Source of the DNA: Ligustrum vulgare
Lineage: Eukaryota; Streptophyta; Magnoliopsida; Lamiales; Oleaceae
DNA: 64,000 bases
NCBI GenBank assembly: GCA_963555705.1
Contig: OY743168.1
Location: forward strand, 24,248,139-24,312,138
Direction of reading: 5' to 3'
The notes below the pieces were generated by a model, which did no database searches, was not told the origin of the DNA, and was given only the letters and a program-made list of their open reading frames with translations. Position numbers and translations under genes: made by a program. Shown piece after piece: positions 20,744 to 33,100 of this stretch. Positions within the stretch are counted from its first letter, which is position 1. Every line of letters begins with the position of its first letter.

Positions 20744-22752
20744 TGACCAAAGGGTTTTATGACTTGTGACCTTTTACGTGTGACCTCCAACATATAGAAT
20801 GTGACATGTGACCTTAAAATGCGATATGTGATCTGAAGTATGAATTGTGACCCGTGAACTACGCTATTCAGTGTGATTAGTTTTCTTGGATATGTGTCCT
20901 GCTAATATTGACAACCAAAGGGTTTTATGACATGTGACCTATTTAGTGTGACTTACAAAGGGGTTTTATCACTTGTGATTTATGACTTATGTGTGAACTG
21001 TTACATGTGACTTGCAACCCATTAACTATGACACATGAGCTCAAAGTACGAAATATGACTAGTTTTCTTGGATTTGTGTCCACAATCCAATTGCAGCCAC
21101 AGTCGGTTCTTGACCACCACTGGTCACAACCTCCTCCTTCACACCAAACCAACATCGCTACCTCCTCAAGCGTGCACACCTCCAACTCCAACCAGCCAAC
21201 ACTAGCTCCATTCCCACCACAGCAAATAACCACCGCAACCTTTGCATACCACCGTTTCCACCGCAGCCCGCACCCAACCTAAAATTGCTGCTAGCCCCAA
21301 CCAACATCACCGTCATCCCTCACCATAACTAACCATTGTATTGGCAAGTTGTGCCGCTAATCCATAGTATCAGTAAGAAGATGACCTTCGAAGAAGATAC
21401 CGCGAAGAAGATGATCGTCGTATCAGCCACAAAGACGATGACACTCAGTTCCGACCATCGATCTTACAATCAACACCGTGAAGATGGGTTTGGGCTTGGG
21501 TGGTCGATGTGAAGATGTTGACCAGAAGATTCAAGTTGTCGCTATGGTTCGGATGCAAGCCGATGGCCGTCTTCCTCAGTTGCAGTGGCGCAACTACAAC
21601 TGCAAGAGCCTCGGTTGGCCATTTCTCAGATGGCCAAGAACGAGGGCGAGGGTAATTACATTATATTATTTATTAAAATGAATTGACACCTGACAATTAA
21701 AAACTTAAAAACTTGTTTTTTGAATTGTTAAATATATAAACATGCTATAGTGTGATTATCACTTGTCCCAATCTCTTACCGGGGATGTACCAATTTGTTA
21801 TGGTGTAATTACCACTTGTCCCAATCTCTCACTTTTCAATCCCTATTATTTCGTTGAAAAGGAAAATCTCAAAGAAGAGTTTACAAGAAGAATAGAGTCA
21901 TGTTCACTGACTCAACAGAGCGTACAATTATTGCTTTAACACGTTGCATATATACACATATCCAGAACAAATATTTCCTTCGCATATCAGCAAATTGAGC
22001 CATCTAACTGACAAGTGGGCCAATGATGTGGACTTGACCTATGGAGTATAAGATTTGATTTATCAAAACTAACGCCGTGATTTTCAAATATCGAAGGGAT
22101 TAACAGACTTAGAATTATAATTCATCTAAGGTAGATCAGCATACAAGTACTAGCTCGTCTCTCCCTCGAGAAAGAGTAATTCTTTGCCTTAATTACTTTA
22201 TTTATAAACATTTTATGTCTCGTTGTCTCAAGATCTTTTATATCATGTATAAGTTTGTCGAAAATAAGTTGATCATTTTGAAAAAAAAAAAAAAATATTC
22301 AATTAAGCCTTTATTCATACGTTGTAGAAACAGAAAAGGTCCCAGTCAACAAGATTTTATGTGGATATTTTTCTTCATTTGGATTGACATTTTTGCACAC
22401 TTGTAGGGTTCTTATGAACACTAATGCAAAATGAGGACAGTGAAGGGCATGCATGGGATGGAGCCTGCACGTGTAAACAAAGAATAAATTGATGAATGAG
22501 GAAATTCTGAACAATGCTTCTTTTCTCAGTGCGTGGATTTATGGAGATTTTCATTTTAGTTTTTGTGGGATTCAATGATGAAATCTTTCAAACTTTTTAA
22601 GGGTTTCAGTACGTAATGTCTTCTACAAGTAAAAAGTGAACCATCACATTGTGTCTTTTTCTTTTTTCACTCTTTTAACTTGGTCAGTTTAATCAACTGT
22701 TTGTCTGGTGCAGTGTTGTATTAATTCATGAATTATGGTTTATGTATAAATG
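20744..22752. other. Resumed TGTGACC repeat array, CCACC-rich tract and intergenic DNA
   Basis: From 20744 to about 21060 there are three spaced copies of accaaagggttttatgac followed by tgtgacc words. This is the same repeat type as left of the LTR element. A C-rich tract follows (about 21100-21260). The rest, to 22752, has no supported gene; short frames lack domains. Confidence 0.45.
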
Positions 22753-23843
22753 GGGTTAATCTTACAAAATACCAACAAAATTTCAAATATATTATCATAT
22801 AAACTCTACTCAACTTTCAAGTGGTTACTTAAAATGCCATTCCGTTGAGTTTCTTAATCAAAAAATTAGCTCAAAAGCCTCTAACCTTTGTCTAAATTAA
22901 CAAAACTTGTCATTTTATTTAAAATAACCACTTTGTTCTTAATTTTAAATATAACGATTTGCAATTGGATTCTAAATTTTGCAAAAGTGCAATTGAATCC
23001 GTCTATACTTTATTTTTTTATATCTAATTGTCTAAAATTAGCAGTTTGTTTATTTTATTTGTTTTTAATTAAGATTTTATTGATTAAATGGATAATATAC
23101 ATATAGGTTTTTATTTATTTATTTATTTTTTTGTATAATCTATGAATTATTATGAACTAAATTAAACTAATATTAATTTGTTTGGAATAGTCTTTTTGAA
23201 AATTATTTTCACCAAAAAATTATTTTTGAACACACATTTTAAAGGAACACATAACATTTGCGTACTTTTCAAGTGTATATATATATATCATTTTTGAAGA
23301 GATTTATTCAAGTTCTTCAAAAATCTATTCTTACAAAAAATTTATTCCAACAAATATTAATTTAATTTATTTCATAATAATTTTAGATTATACAAACAAA
23401 TTTATATGTATATTATTCAGTTGGTCAATAAAATCCTAATGGAAAAAAAACTAATATACCAATTTTAATTAATTTAATATAAAAAAAAATTATGAACACA
23501 CTCAATTGCACTTTTGCAAAGGTTATGAATCAATTGTAAGATTTTTTTTTTTTTTTTTTTTAAGATTAAGAATATATTTGTCATTTAAATAAAAAGGACC
23601 ATTTTTGTTAATTTCGAAAAAAAAAATTGGGGGCTTTTGCACCAAAATGAAACGTTAAGGATCATTTGAGCGATTTCGCGAAACATTAGGATTGTTTGTG
23701 CCAGTATTTTGGAAAGAAAGTTAACATAATGAAACTTTGAGTATTCATTTAGAATCTGAGAGGCAGTTAGTGTAATGATAATACTTTAGTGATATATTTG
23801 AAATGTCGCTGAAACATGAGTGATATTTTGTGAAATTAACCTC
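22753..23843. mobile_element. Foldback element with long inverted arms
   Basis: The ends GGGTTAATCTTACAAAATA and, read on minus, GAGGTTAATTTCACAAAATA start inverted arms of several hundred bases meeting near 23260. Matching inner words include ttgcaaaagtgcaattgaa (about 22980) against its complement near 23510, and aatattaatttgtttggaat (23170) against its complement near 23350. The termini resemble MULE-type (Mutator-like) foldback elements. No clear 9-bp duplication was found and there is no coding content. Confidence 0.7.
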
Positions 23844-24045
23844 AAATTTGTGCATGTATCTTAGGATGGATGTGGCTAGGTGAATAAAGATGCATAGATT
23901 GATTCATGTTTTAAATCAACGTATAAAGATCCTTCCATAATAGTGATACGATTTTGATACTATAAAGTAGAAGAGAAATCATGAGTAGATGTCTACAATT
24001 AGAATGGCGTTGTCTATATGTTTATGTTTATGTTTATGTATGTAG

Positions 24046-24048
<3 letters not shown>

Positions 24049-24097
<49 letters not shown>
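24049..24097. repeat. (TA)n microsatellite
   Basis: About 24 uninterrupted TA units lie immediately upstream of the CACTA-like 5' region. Confidence 0.9.
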
Positions 24098-24100
<3 letters not shown>

Positions 24101-24583
24101 TATTGTATATTTATTATGTATATAATTTAATTTATGTGTTAATTGGTTTAAATGAACTTTTTATCAGTTTCGTTTGAATGTTAATTTTAGATTGTTGATT
24201 TTGAGTTAGTAGATGGATATATTGTGATTTTTGAATTGTTATATTTTTAATGAAATTTTAGAATATAATTTTTTATAATATACAATTCATAATAGACATT
24301 TGATGTTGAGGAGTTGAGAATTGATGTCGAATTAATTTTGAAGTAGTTGATGATGTTGGAGTTTGACTGGAGTTGGGGTTGAGTTTTGGATATGCTGAGG
24401 TTGAATGTTTCGATTTTATTGTGATATTTTGATTTCCCCTACAGGTTGACTAAGTTCAATTTATAGGGGAGATTCTGTCAAAATTTTAGTAGGATTTTAT
24501 AAATAAAAAATGAAATTTATAATTTAAAGTAATTTCATTTATTTTAATACATTATGAATTTCTTGATATATAGGTCGTTAGAT

Positions 24584-25089
24584 ATGGATCGAAGTTGGAT
24601 GTATGGGAGATGTAATACACTAGAAGATGTGAAAAATGTTGAAGAATTTATAAATTGTGCTGAGGAAAACAAAATAAAGAAAGGGAAAAAAATGATTTTA
24701 TGTCCCTATTGTGATTGTAAGAATTTGATAAAGTTTCGTAACTCTGAGCAAGTGAAGAGCCATTTGATTTGTCGTGGATTTAAGAATGGTTATACGAGGT
24801 GGATATGACATGGTGAGAGTATACTTCCTAGGACCAACACCGGTGACAATGAGAGTTTGAACAATAGTGATGAGACTAATGTGGAGAATGACGAGAAGGA
24901 TGTGAATAATGATCAGATAAATGAAATGATGCGTGATATACAACAAGATTTCATTTAACAGCTCCATATATTCAATAACCTGTTCAATGATTCTGAAAAG
25001 CCTTTTTTGCTAGTTGTAATAAATTCACAAGATTGTCTGTTGTGTTCAACTTGTATAACTTGAAAGCAAAGAATATGTGGAGTGATAGG
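24584..25089 (+). pseudogene. CACTA transposase N-terminus (transposase-associated domain)
   Basis: The frame opens MDRSWMYGRC after a likely intron acceptor (tatatag at 24567-24573). It continues with a Cys cluster of the form CPYCDCKN and a YTRWI segment, the hallmarks of the transposase-associated domain that begins En/Spm-type TNP2 proteins. A TGA at 24806-24808 replaces the codon expected after YTRWI; the same frame then continues readably (HGESILPR). The Tat retroelement interrupts it at 25089/25090. It is not functional. Confidence 0.8.
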
Positions 25090-25760
25090 TGTTGACCACA
25101 AAATCCGGATGGACCTTGGACCAACACGTCTCAGCTCCTCCATCTTGAACACGTGGATCTCCTGCGCACTGTGACAAACAATCAGTTTGCAAAGGGGGCC
25201 GAGGTGGCTCCCGTTTACACTCCGATGCCTAAGTCAGTACTCATTTTGGGCAAATATATATTGGGTGCGGGAAATATAAATGTGTAGAAGAGAGAAAAGG
25301 GAGTGAGAGCAGTATAGAGTTCAGAGTGAGAAAATGCTAACCCCCAACCTGGAGACAATTGTGCTTCATTTATAGAGGAACTTTTTGTCTTGGATTACGA
25401 CACGTGGCATACTTTACACTTGTCATCACCCTAGCTTATGGATGTGACAAACTTGCTTTTCAACCGTAATCATTGCTACATTTCGTAGGGGATGGGCGCC
25501 TGTCACGTCTGGGTAAAGGCAGTGTCCCATCACTGACTCCATCTCTCTCTTCTGGTCAACGCCATAAAGCGCCCCGGCTGAGTATAAAACACATAGGCTG
25601 GGCGTTAACCAGGTCGGCTAAAGAGGTTTCCTTGATATACCACCTCGGCATTCATCTCAAGATGATATTCCAGGCCTCAGCTGTGGGTCAAGGTCCGTTG
25701 GGCCACTATTGGGCCTTAGCTGGTGGATCACTGTACCTTTCTTTGGGCCCTGAATCAACA
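25090..25760 (-). repeat. 3' LTR of the Tat element (plus-strand left copy)
   Basis: This 671-bp LTR has TGTTGA...TCAACA termini. Next to it on the inside (25761 onward, read on minus) is a short purine-rich stretch, GAGGGACTAG, as the candidate polypurine tract. Confidence 0.93.
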
Positions 25761-26468
25761 CTAGTCCCTCAAATCCGAAGGGATCATTCATGGTCGTGTA
25801 GGATTTGCTATGATTTTATAGCCGACCTTCCGCCTCGGGTTTCCGTTCCCTGATGGCCAGGATCATGTCAGCGCGTTTCCTAGGCGGCGCACTCAATTCG
25901 GATGGGTTATTGGTATTTATTTCCAAGAAATATACGCATGAAATGGGAGGGGGGGTATCATTTCACCGCGCGTGGCATTCACCGTGGTAGCTGAACGGTT
26001 TTGTCTCTCCCTTTGACGGCTGGCGCTTTGATTAACCCATTTTCCAAGGAGCATGGGTTACCCATATTAATCATGCGGTTCACAAAAATCAAGGAATTTA
26101 GATTGTTGGGATTCCTATAAATCCTTCTTCATTTCATTATTTCACCTTTTACCACTTTCTAAAAGCCTTTTGCAGCAATACCTTGGCGAAAGCTTGCTCC
26201 GTTTCCTTCTTTCCTGCAAGTTTCAAATCTTCTCCTCAAGGGCTTTCTACCCAGCGTTTGCCTTTACTGTTCCACAGTTTCTTTACCGGCGAGTTCTCCA
26301 TTTCCAGTGCACAGTTTCGCGCATTTGTCACCTGAAGGTAAACCTCTTGGTCTCTGTACATGCGAAACTTTTCTATTTTCAGTTTCTCATTGTGGGTTTG
26401 AAAAATTTTGTTTTCGCACCTTGTTTTTCTTTCGTTGAGTCTGACCCACCTTTAAAACAAAAAGAAAA

Positions 26469-29257
26469 ATGGAAAGAGTTGGGGGAACGGGTTCACAGGA
26501 AATGTTAGCAATGGCGGTTCCCGTCAGAGGTTTCTGTCTCATCTCTTTATCGGTTTTTAGTTCCCGCTTCTTTAGGGAGCAGATTAAGAGGAGGAATAGG
26601 AAAACTAGCGGTATAATTTATTTGAGTGATTCTGACAGCGAAGAAGAGAGAAACCAGAACTACATGGCCCATTTGTCATCCGAAGAGGAATCCGCACTAA
26701 GAGAACTTCGAAGCAAACGTGATAGAGACATGGGGAGAGAGGGAGCAACGGGTTCTTCTTCTGGCCCACAAGATCTTGATTTGGGTAACAGGGCCCCTTT
26801 CCGGGCACATAGAGAAGAGCTGGGGCTCTCAGGGGAGGAAATAGCCCAGGTCGAAAATTGGGTGGACCAGGTAAATAAGCTATCAGGATATCATGTGGAC
26901 CCCGATTCAAACCCGGATTTGTGGGAGTGCAGCGTGGTTGCTACCAAAATTCGAGGAGTTGATCTGGCTTGTGCCTCGGCGAAGTTCAGGATGCCAGAAG
27001 GGGTCCGTTTAGTGCATCCTACACCTTCTTGTCGACCATGCAGTCCTCCTCCAGGCCAAGCAGCTATATGTTACGACGCTTTATCCTGTGGGATGAGGTT
27101 ACCTCTGCATCCTTTCTTCAGGGCCTTGCTTAGGAGCTACAACTTGTGCCCCTACCAGTTGGCACCCAACTTTTGGACACAGGCCATGGGCGCTTGGCTG
27201 GTGTGGCAAGAGGTCAACCCCGATTATCCTATCTCACTACACATTATTCATACCTTGTACACTCTGAAGAAATCGGTGAGAAGGGAGAGGGACGTTAGAC
27301 CAGATGTGAAGGACTGGTATTACTTGTCTCCTAGGGGCTCATATCCTCCCGTCATTACTGGCCAACCTACTTCTATAAAGAATTGGAGGAATCAATGGTT
27401 CTGGGTAGCTGGGGAGTGGCAGAATTCGCCTGTGGACCCAAGTCCAGAAATTTCAGTTCCCCGAACTCTTTCCCCTCCTAGTGAGTCTTGTGTTCGCTTT
27501 AGTGTCCTTAAGCGTCCTGTATCACTTGTTTTTTTTTATTTTATTTTATACACCTCTCTCCATTGCTTACTAACGTGTCACCGGTTTCTGGAAGGGGACA
27601 CTTTTGCTCGCCTCCTCCCTGACGCAGACCTAGCGGCAGTGAGGCGTTTGTTTGCTTACAAGGGCACCTTCCAAGGGGTCATTCAGCAAAACAAGCTATT
27701 TGTTAAACACGGTCTTATGCGAGCCATGAGTAAGTCCGTTTCTTTATTGCTATTTCATTTTATGCTTTGTCTGCTTGCAGCCTCATTTTTCTTGCTTTCT
27801 TGTTAGGTTCCAAGGATTTTCCAAAGATTTCTCTAAAGGGGCTTATGGCTACGAAGATCCCCCCTGCACTCCGTCATGGCAGTGAAATTGAGAGAAAACA
27901 GAAGGTGGTATTGGCCAACCTGCAAGTTGGGGTGGCAAAAGAGGTGTCCGAGGCGTCTACGGCCCAACTTCAGGGGCCTTTACCAGCTCTACTGCCACCG
28001 CCTACCCTGCTTCCTGTGGGTCCCCAGCAACCTAGCATAGAAAAGGGGACTGATCCTAAGGAAGTCCTTCCAAAGGGGAAGGGGAAAAGGTCAGATAGGG
28101 GCGGATCTAAGAGGGGCAAGGAGGCTAAGGGTGCCTCGGTTCCTCCTCCCTTGTCCGAGGACACGTTTGAGCCTGCCCCTGAAGAGGAGCCTGCCCCTCT
28201 GAAGAGACTCAGAAGAGGTAAGGGCAACGAATCCACCTCTGCGCCTCCGCCTCCCATGCTAGAAGACTTGGGGGATGAGCCCTCTGTATCCATTCCGGGT
28301 TTGGCCTATGAAATGACACCGGAGGGAGCAGAAGAGCTCAAGCACATCAAAACCAGCATTCTCCCCAGGGAGGTCACCTTCAGCCCTTCGCTGTTTGACT
28401 CTCCCAGTCCTCCTCCAGCCCGGACTGCCTTTATACCCGAGCAATTTTGGGCGGAAGGCTGGTCCGCCTTCTCTTCTAGTGCCAGTCCGTCTCAGAAGCT
28501 GCTCGCCGCCAAGGCCATGAATGCCAGGGCGTTGTCCCTTATCGACGAGGTGGAATCGTCCGTGGATGAGGCGCAGCGGGACAAGAAGAATGCTGAAACT
28601 GCTCTCCGGCATGCGGACAACATGCTAAAGGAGATAAATGATTTGAAGACCCAGTTGGCCATAGCCTGGAAGTCTTCCTCCGAGGAGAGGACCAATGCCA
28701 AGCGGCTCCAGGAGGATAATGATAAGTTGAAACACGACCTCCTGGCCTCTGAGTCTGACGTGGCAACATTGTGCAAGAAACTGGATGATTCTAATCGCGC
28801 ACAATCCATCGCCACTGAGGCTCTGACTGCCGCTAACGCAGCTAAGTCCAGGCTGGAAGCCGAGGTGGCAGCGGCGAATGAAGAATTGGGGAGGGAGCGG
28901 GAGGCCAAGGCAAAGGTGGAGGAGGACCTTGCCTCTTTGGAAAAACATATGCAAGACAGGATTACTGAGGTTCTAGAGCAGACCGTCATGACACGGGTGG
29001 AGAATGCTTTAAGTACCCGAGTGTCCGAGGCTGTCCAGACCTTCAAGGACACTTTTGAAGAGACCCCAGAGTACGAGGCGATGCAAAGGGTCTTTGGGAA
29101 CTTAGGGGCCAGGATGGCTTTGGGGGACGTGAAGGAAGCTTATCCGGCTTTGGACCTGTCCTCCATTGAAGCATTGTACCCTGAGCCTCAGAGTACTCCT
29201 GCGGATCCCCTGGATGCATCTGACAAGGGCTTTTCAGAAGATGTTCCTCCCCAATAA
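26469..29257 (+). CDS. Antisense extra ORF of the Tat element (putative gypsy-type transposon domain plus coiled coil)
   Basis: The first part (26469 to about 27480) contains a conserved domain known from antisense ORFs of plant gypsy elements. It includes LPLHPFFRALLRSYNL, QLAPNFW, and a WYYLSPRG...W..QWFWV region, matching the family annotated as putative gypsy-type transposon (PF04195-like). The C-terminal part is Pro/Lys-rich (about 27970-28450), followed by a long Ala/Glu/Lys coiled coil (about 28490-29000). Intron 2 is well supported: donor gtaagt at 27730, acceptor ttgttag ending at 27806, with the join in frame. A first intron with donor gtgagt at 27481 and branch-point-like ttactaac is suggested, but the acceptor at 27596 shifts the frame, so the exact model is unresolved. 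The role in the retrotransposon is unknown. Confidence 0.7.
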
Positions 29258-30159
29258 CCCCCTTTTATATTTATCTTGTCGTTGGACCTTTTGTTTTCTC
29301 TTTTTTCTTTGTAAGTGCTCCGGCACCGGATATTTGTAAATGTAACATTCATTCAATTTGTAATGACTTATTCATATTTTTCCTGTAAACGTAACATTTC
29401 GAACTGTTTACGCATAAATGCTTCCAAGCGCGGACGCCTTTGCGATTGTAAATGTCTTGTATGATGTAAAATGTACTTGATTTGAAGCACCTCGGACAGA
29501 CACAACCTAGTTCGGCCGGAGGGACCCCTGTGCCTTTTGTAAATGTCTGTAAATGTCTAGTCCCTTAGATTTAACGAGCTTGGTGCGTTCACGCTTGCTG
29601 GTTAAATATGATGTCGACCAACTTTTGCGCGATTTTTAACTTACATTTAGTAACACCCCTTACAACTTTGTATGAACTTCTGTTTGAAGCGTGCCTATTT
29701 TCAATCTATAATTTTGACGACGTGCGCTTATGCTTTTATAACAGAAATAATATAGGGACTTTTACGGCTGAATTCACAGTATTTAGTACGCATAGGTCTT
29801 GTGAGTGTTTCGCTTAAGTGTATATATGAAAGTATCAACCATTTTGCGGAAACATTTAGTATCTCGCGCGAAAGAGCACCCCTTATGTACGAACTAATCT
29901 ATCGTTTTTAGAACTTTGGTTCATATGACAATGTCTGAGGAAGTTACGTCTGAATTTGTATGGAATTATTTTGCCAACACACCCCATTTTTTACGCAGTG
30001 ATCGCCGTGTGGGCTTTATAAGAGTCCCTTGTTTTCACCAGTTTCATGCATGGCGAATACGTATGGCTAATTAGTATTTGGTGCAATCCTCATCACAATT
30101 AACTAGCGATTTCATACAATCATGCGACAACACCGTGTCTCATTGAAGTAGAATTTGAC
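29258..30159. other. Spacer between antisense ORF and integrase end
   Basis: Non-coding DNA separates the two convergent coding units of the Tat element. It contains repeated tgtaaatgt words (about 29335-29560), which could serve as 3' ends for both. No other structure is evident. Confidence 0.5.
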
Positions 30160-33100
30160 TTATTGAAAATAGTGACGAAGGTGATCTGTGTTCCAAGGAT
30201 TACACAAGGGTACCCCGGATAAATCTTCAATTATGTATGTACGAGGTACCACCTCGGCTGTGATCTTGTAAGGGCCTTCCCAGTTGGGACCCAAAGTCCC
30301 TACTCCCGGTTCCTGAGTTGAAGGAAGAACCTTTTTTAGGACTAGGTCCCCAATATTAAAGCGTCGCCCTTTCACCCTTTTATTGTAGTACCGGGCCATC
30401 TTTTCCTGGTATCTGGCCATCACCACTTGAGAATCGTTCCGTTTCTCCATGAGGAAATCCAAACCGGCCCTTTGTACTTCTTCATTTCTCACTTCGTCGT
30501 AATGGATTTGACGAAGCGAAGGGATCCCAATTTCAATGGGGCATACCGCCTCGGCTCCATAGGCCAGCGAGAAGGGTGTTTCACCAGTAGCGGTGTGCGA
30601 GGTGGTTCGAAGCGCCCATAACACATGTGGTAGCTCGTCTACCCACGCGCCCTTTCTGAATTCCAACTTCCTTTTCAGGGTATTTTTTATGGTTTTGTTC
30701 ACCGCTTCGACCTGCCCGTTGGCTTGCGGGTGGTGCGGAGATGAGAACAGCTTCCTGATTCTCAAATCGTCACACAACTCATCCACGCTTCTGTTTTTGA
30801 ACTGTTTTGCATTATCACTAACCAGCGAATGTGGTATTCCGAACCGGCATATGATATTTTTCCAAATGAATTTGGTGGTGTTGGCCTCGGTGATCTTCAT
30901 CAAAGGTTCCGCTTCGACCCACTTGGTGAAGTAGTCAATCGCTACTATCTGGAAGCAATTGTTACCAGCTCCTCTGGGCATAGGACCAATAATGTCAACC
31001 CCCCACTTTGCAAAGGGCCAAGGGCTAGTCACCACAGTTAGCTCGTGGTGCGGCTGATGCGGTATGGTCGCGTGTCTTTGGCATTTATCACATTTTCGCA
31101 CAAAGTCATGGGAATCCTTTCGCATAGTAGGCCAAAAATACCCCTGTTTGAGGGCTTTTCGAGCTAGCGATAAAGCCCCGGCATGGTTGCTGCATATGCC
31201 CTCATGGATTTCTTTCATTACATACTGCCCTTCCTCTAGCCCCACACATCTCAGCAAAGGAGAGGTGTAACTCCGCTTATAAAGTAAGTCGTACAGGAGC
31301 ACGAAGTTCGCAGAGTATTTCTGCAATTTCCGGGCTGCTTCGGGCTCGTTCGGAACTGTCTGATGCTTTAAATAGACGATTAGGGGGTTCATCCAGGATC
31401 CCTCTTCTTCAATCGCCAGGATTTCCGGTCCCGACTCAATAGAAGAGGTCATCATGTGCTCTACAGGGATCAGATTGTGGAGCTCCGAATCACTGCTGCT
31501 TGCCAGTTTTGCCAAAGCATCAGCGTTGGAATTTTCTGTTCTGGGGATGTGCTGTAACTCCATTTTTCCGAAGTGCATAGCTAAATCTTTTACTTTCTTC
31601 AAGTAAGCGACCATAGAAGGTTCTTTGGTAGAAAATTGCCCATTGAACTGGCTTACAACAAGCTACGAATCGCTGTTCGCCACCACGGACTTAATTTTCA
31701 ACGCTTTTGCAAGTCTTAGCCCAGCCAATAGCGCCTCGTACTCAGCAATATTGTTGGAGGCTTTGAATCCAAAGCGGATTGCACTGTGTAATTTAAACCC
31801 TTCTGGGCTTACTAACAGTATTCCTGCGCCGGATCGTACATCAGTCGAGGACCCGTCAACGAACAATTTCCACTTATGTCCATCATGTTGGCTGTCCTCG
31901 GTGTTGTCTACCATTTCGACCTCAGGTGGATGGGTGAATTCAACTACAAAGTCTGCCAACGCCTGACCCTTTACGGCGGTCCGAGGCGCATAATGTAGGT
32001 CGAACTGGCTGATTTCTATCGCCCATTTCAGTAACCTCCCAGAAACGTCTGGTTTTTGCAACACTTGTCTCATGGGAAAGTTGGTGAGCACTTGTATGGA
32101 GTGTGACTGAAAGTAAGGACGAAGCTTACGAGAGGCTGTGATCAATGAGAGAGCAAGTTTTTCCATATCTGGGTAGCGCGTCTCGGCGTCCAGCATGGCT
32201 TTGCTTACATAATATACTGGCAACTGGTTCCCATCCTCCTCTCGGATTAGCACCGAGCTAACAGCCTCTTTGGATACAGCCAAATATAGGTAGAGAGGCT
32301 TGCCAGATTTTGGTTTTGATAGTAATGGGGGGCGGCCTAAAGAGGCTTTCAGGTCGGAAAACGCCTGTTCGCATTCTGGTGTCCATTGGAATTGCTTTCC
32401 CCCCTTCAGGACCTTGAAAAATGGCAAGCATTTGTCAGTGGATTTTGAGACGAACCGGTTTAAGGCCGCGATCCTCCCCGTTAAGCTTTGCACTTCTTTT
32501 GGGTTTCGAGGCGACTGCATGTTTAACAAAGCATTGATTTTGTCCGGATTGGCTTCGATTCCCCACTTATTCACCATGAATCCGAGGAATTTCCCAGATG
32601 CTACCCCGAAAGCACACTTTGCCGGATTGAGTTTCATCCGATATCTTCTCAAAACATCAAATGCTTCTAACAAATGGAGGATATGATCAGCGGCGACCAT
32701 GCTTTTGACTAACATGTCGTCAACGTACACCTCCATAGTGTTCCCCAATTGTTTCGAGAACATGCGGTTTACCAGCCTCTGATATGTAGCTCCCACAATC
32801 TTCAAGCCAAATGGCATAGCTCTGTAGCAATAGAGCCCTCTATCTGTGATAAATGAAGTATGCTCTTCATCCGATTCGAACATAGGAATCTGATTGTACC
32901 CGGAATATGCATCCATGAAGCTTAGCAACTCGTGTCCCGCTGTGGAGTCGACCAGTTGATCAATCCGGGGCAATGGAAAGCTATCTTTGGGACATGCCTG
33001 GTTCAAGTTGGAAAAATCAATGCACACCCGCAATTTCCCATTGTGTTTTGGTACTAAAACAGGGTTTGATACCCACTTCGGATATCGAGACTCTCTTATG

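Noticed and set aside
28492..29052. 186-codon minus-strand Ser/Ala-rich frame
   Set aside because: Shadow of the coiled-coil coding region of the plus-strand Tat antisense ORF.
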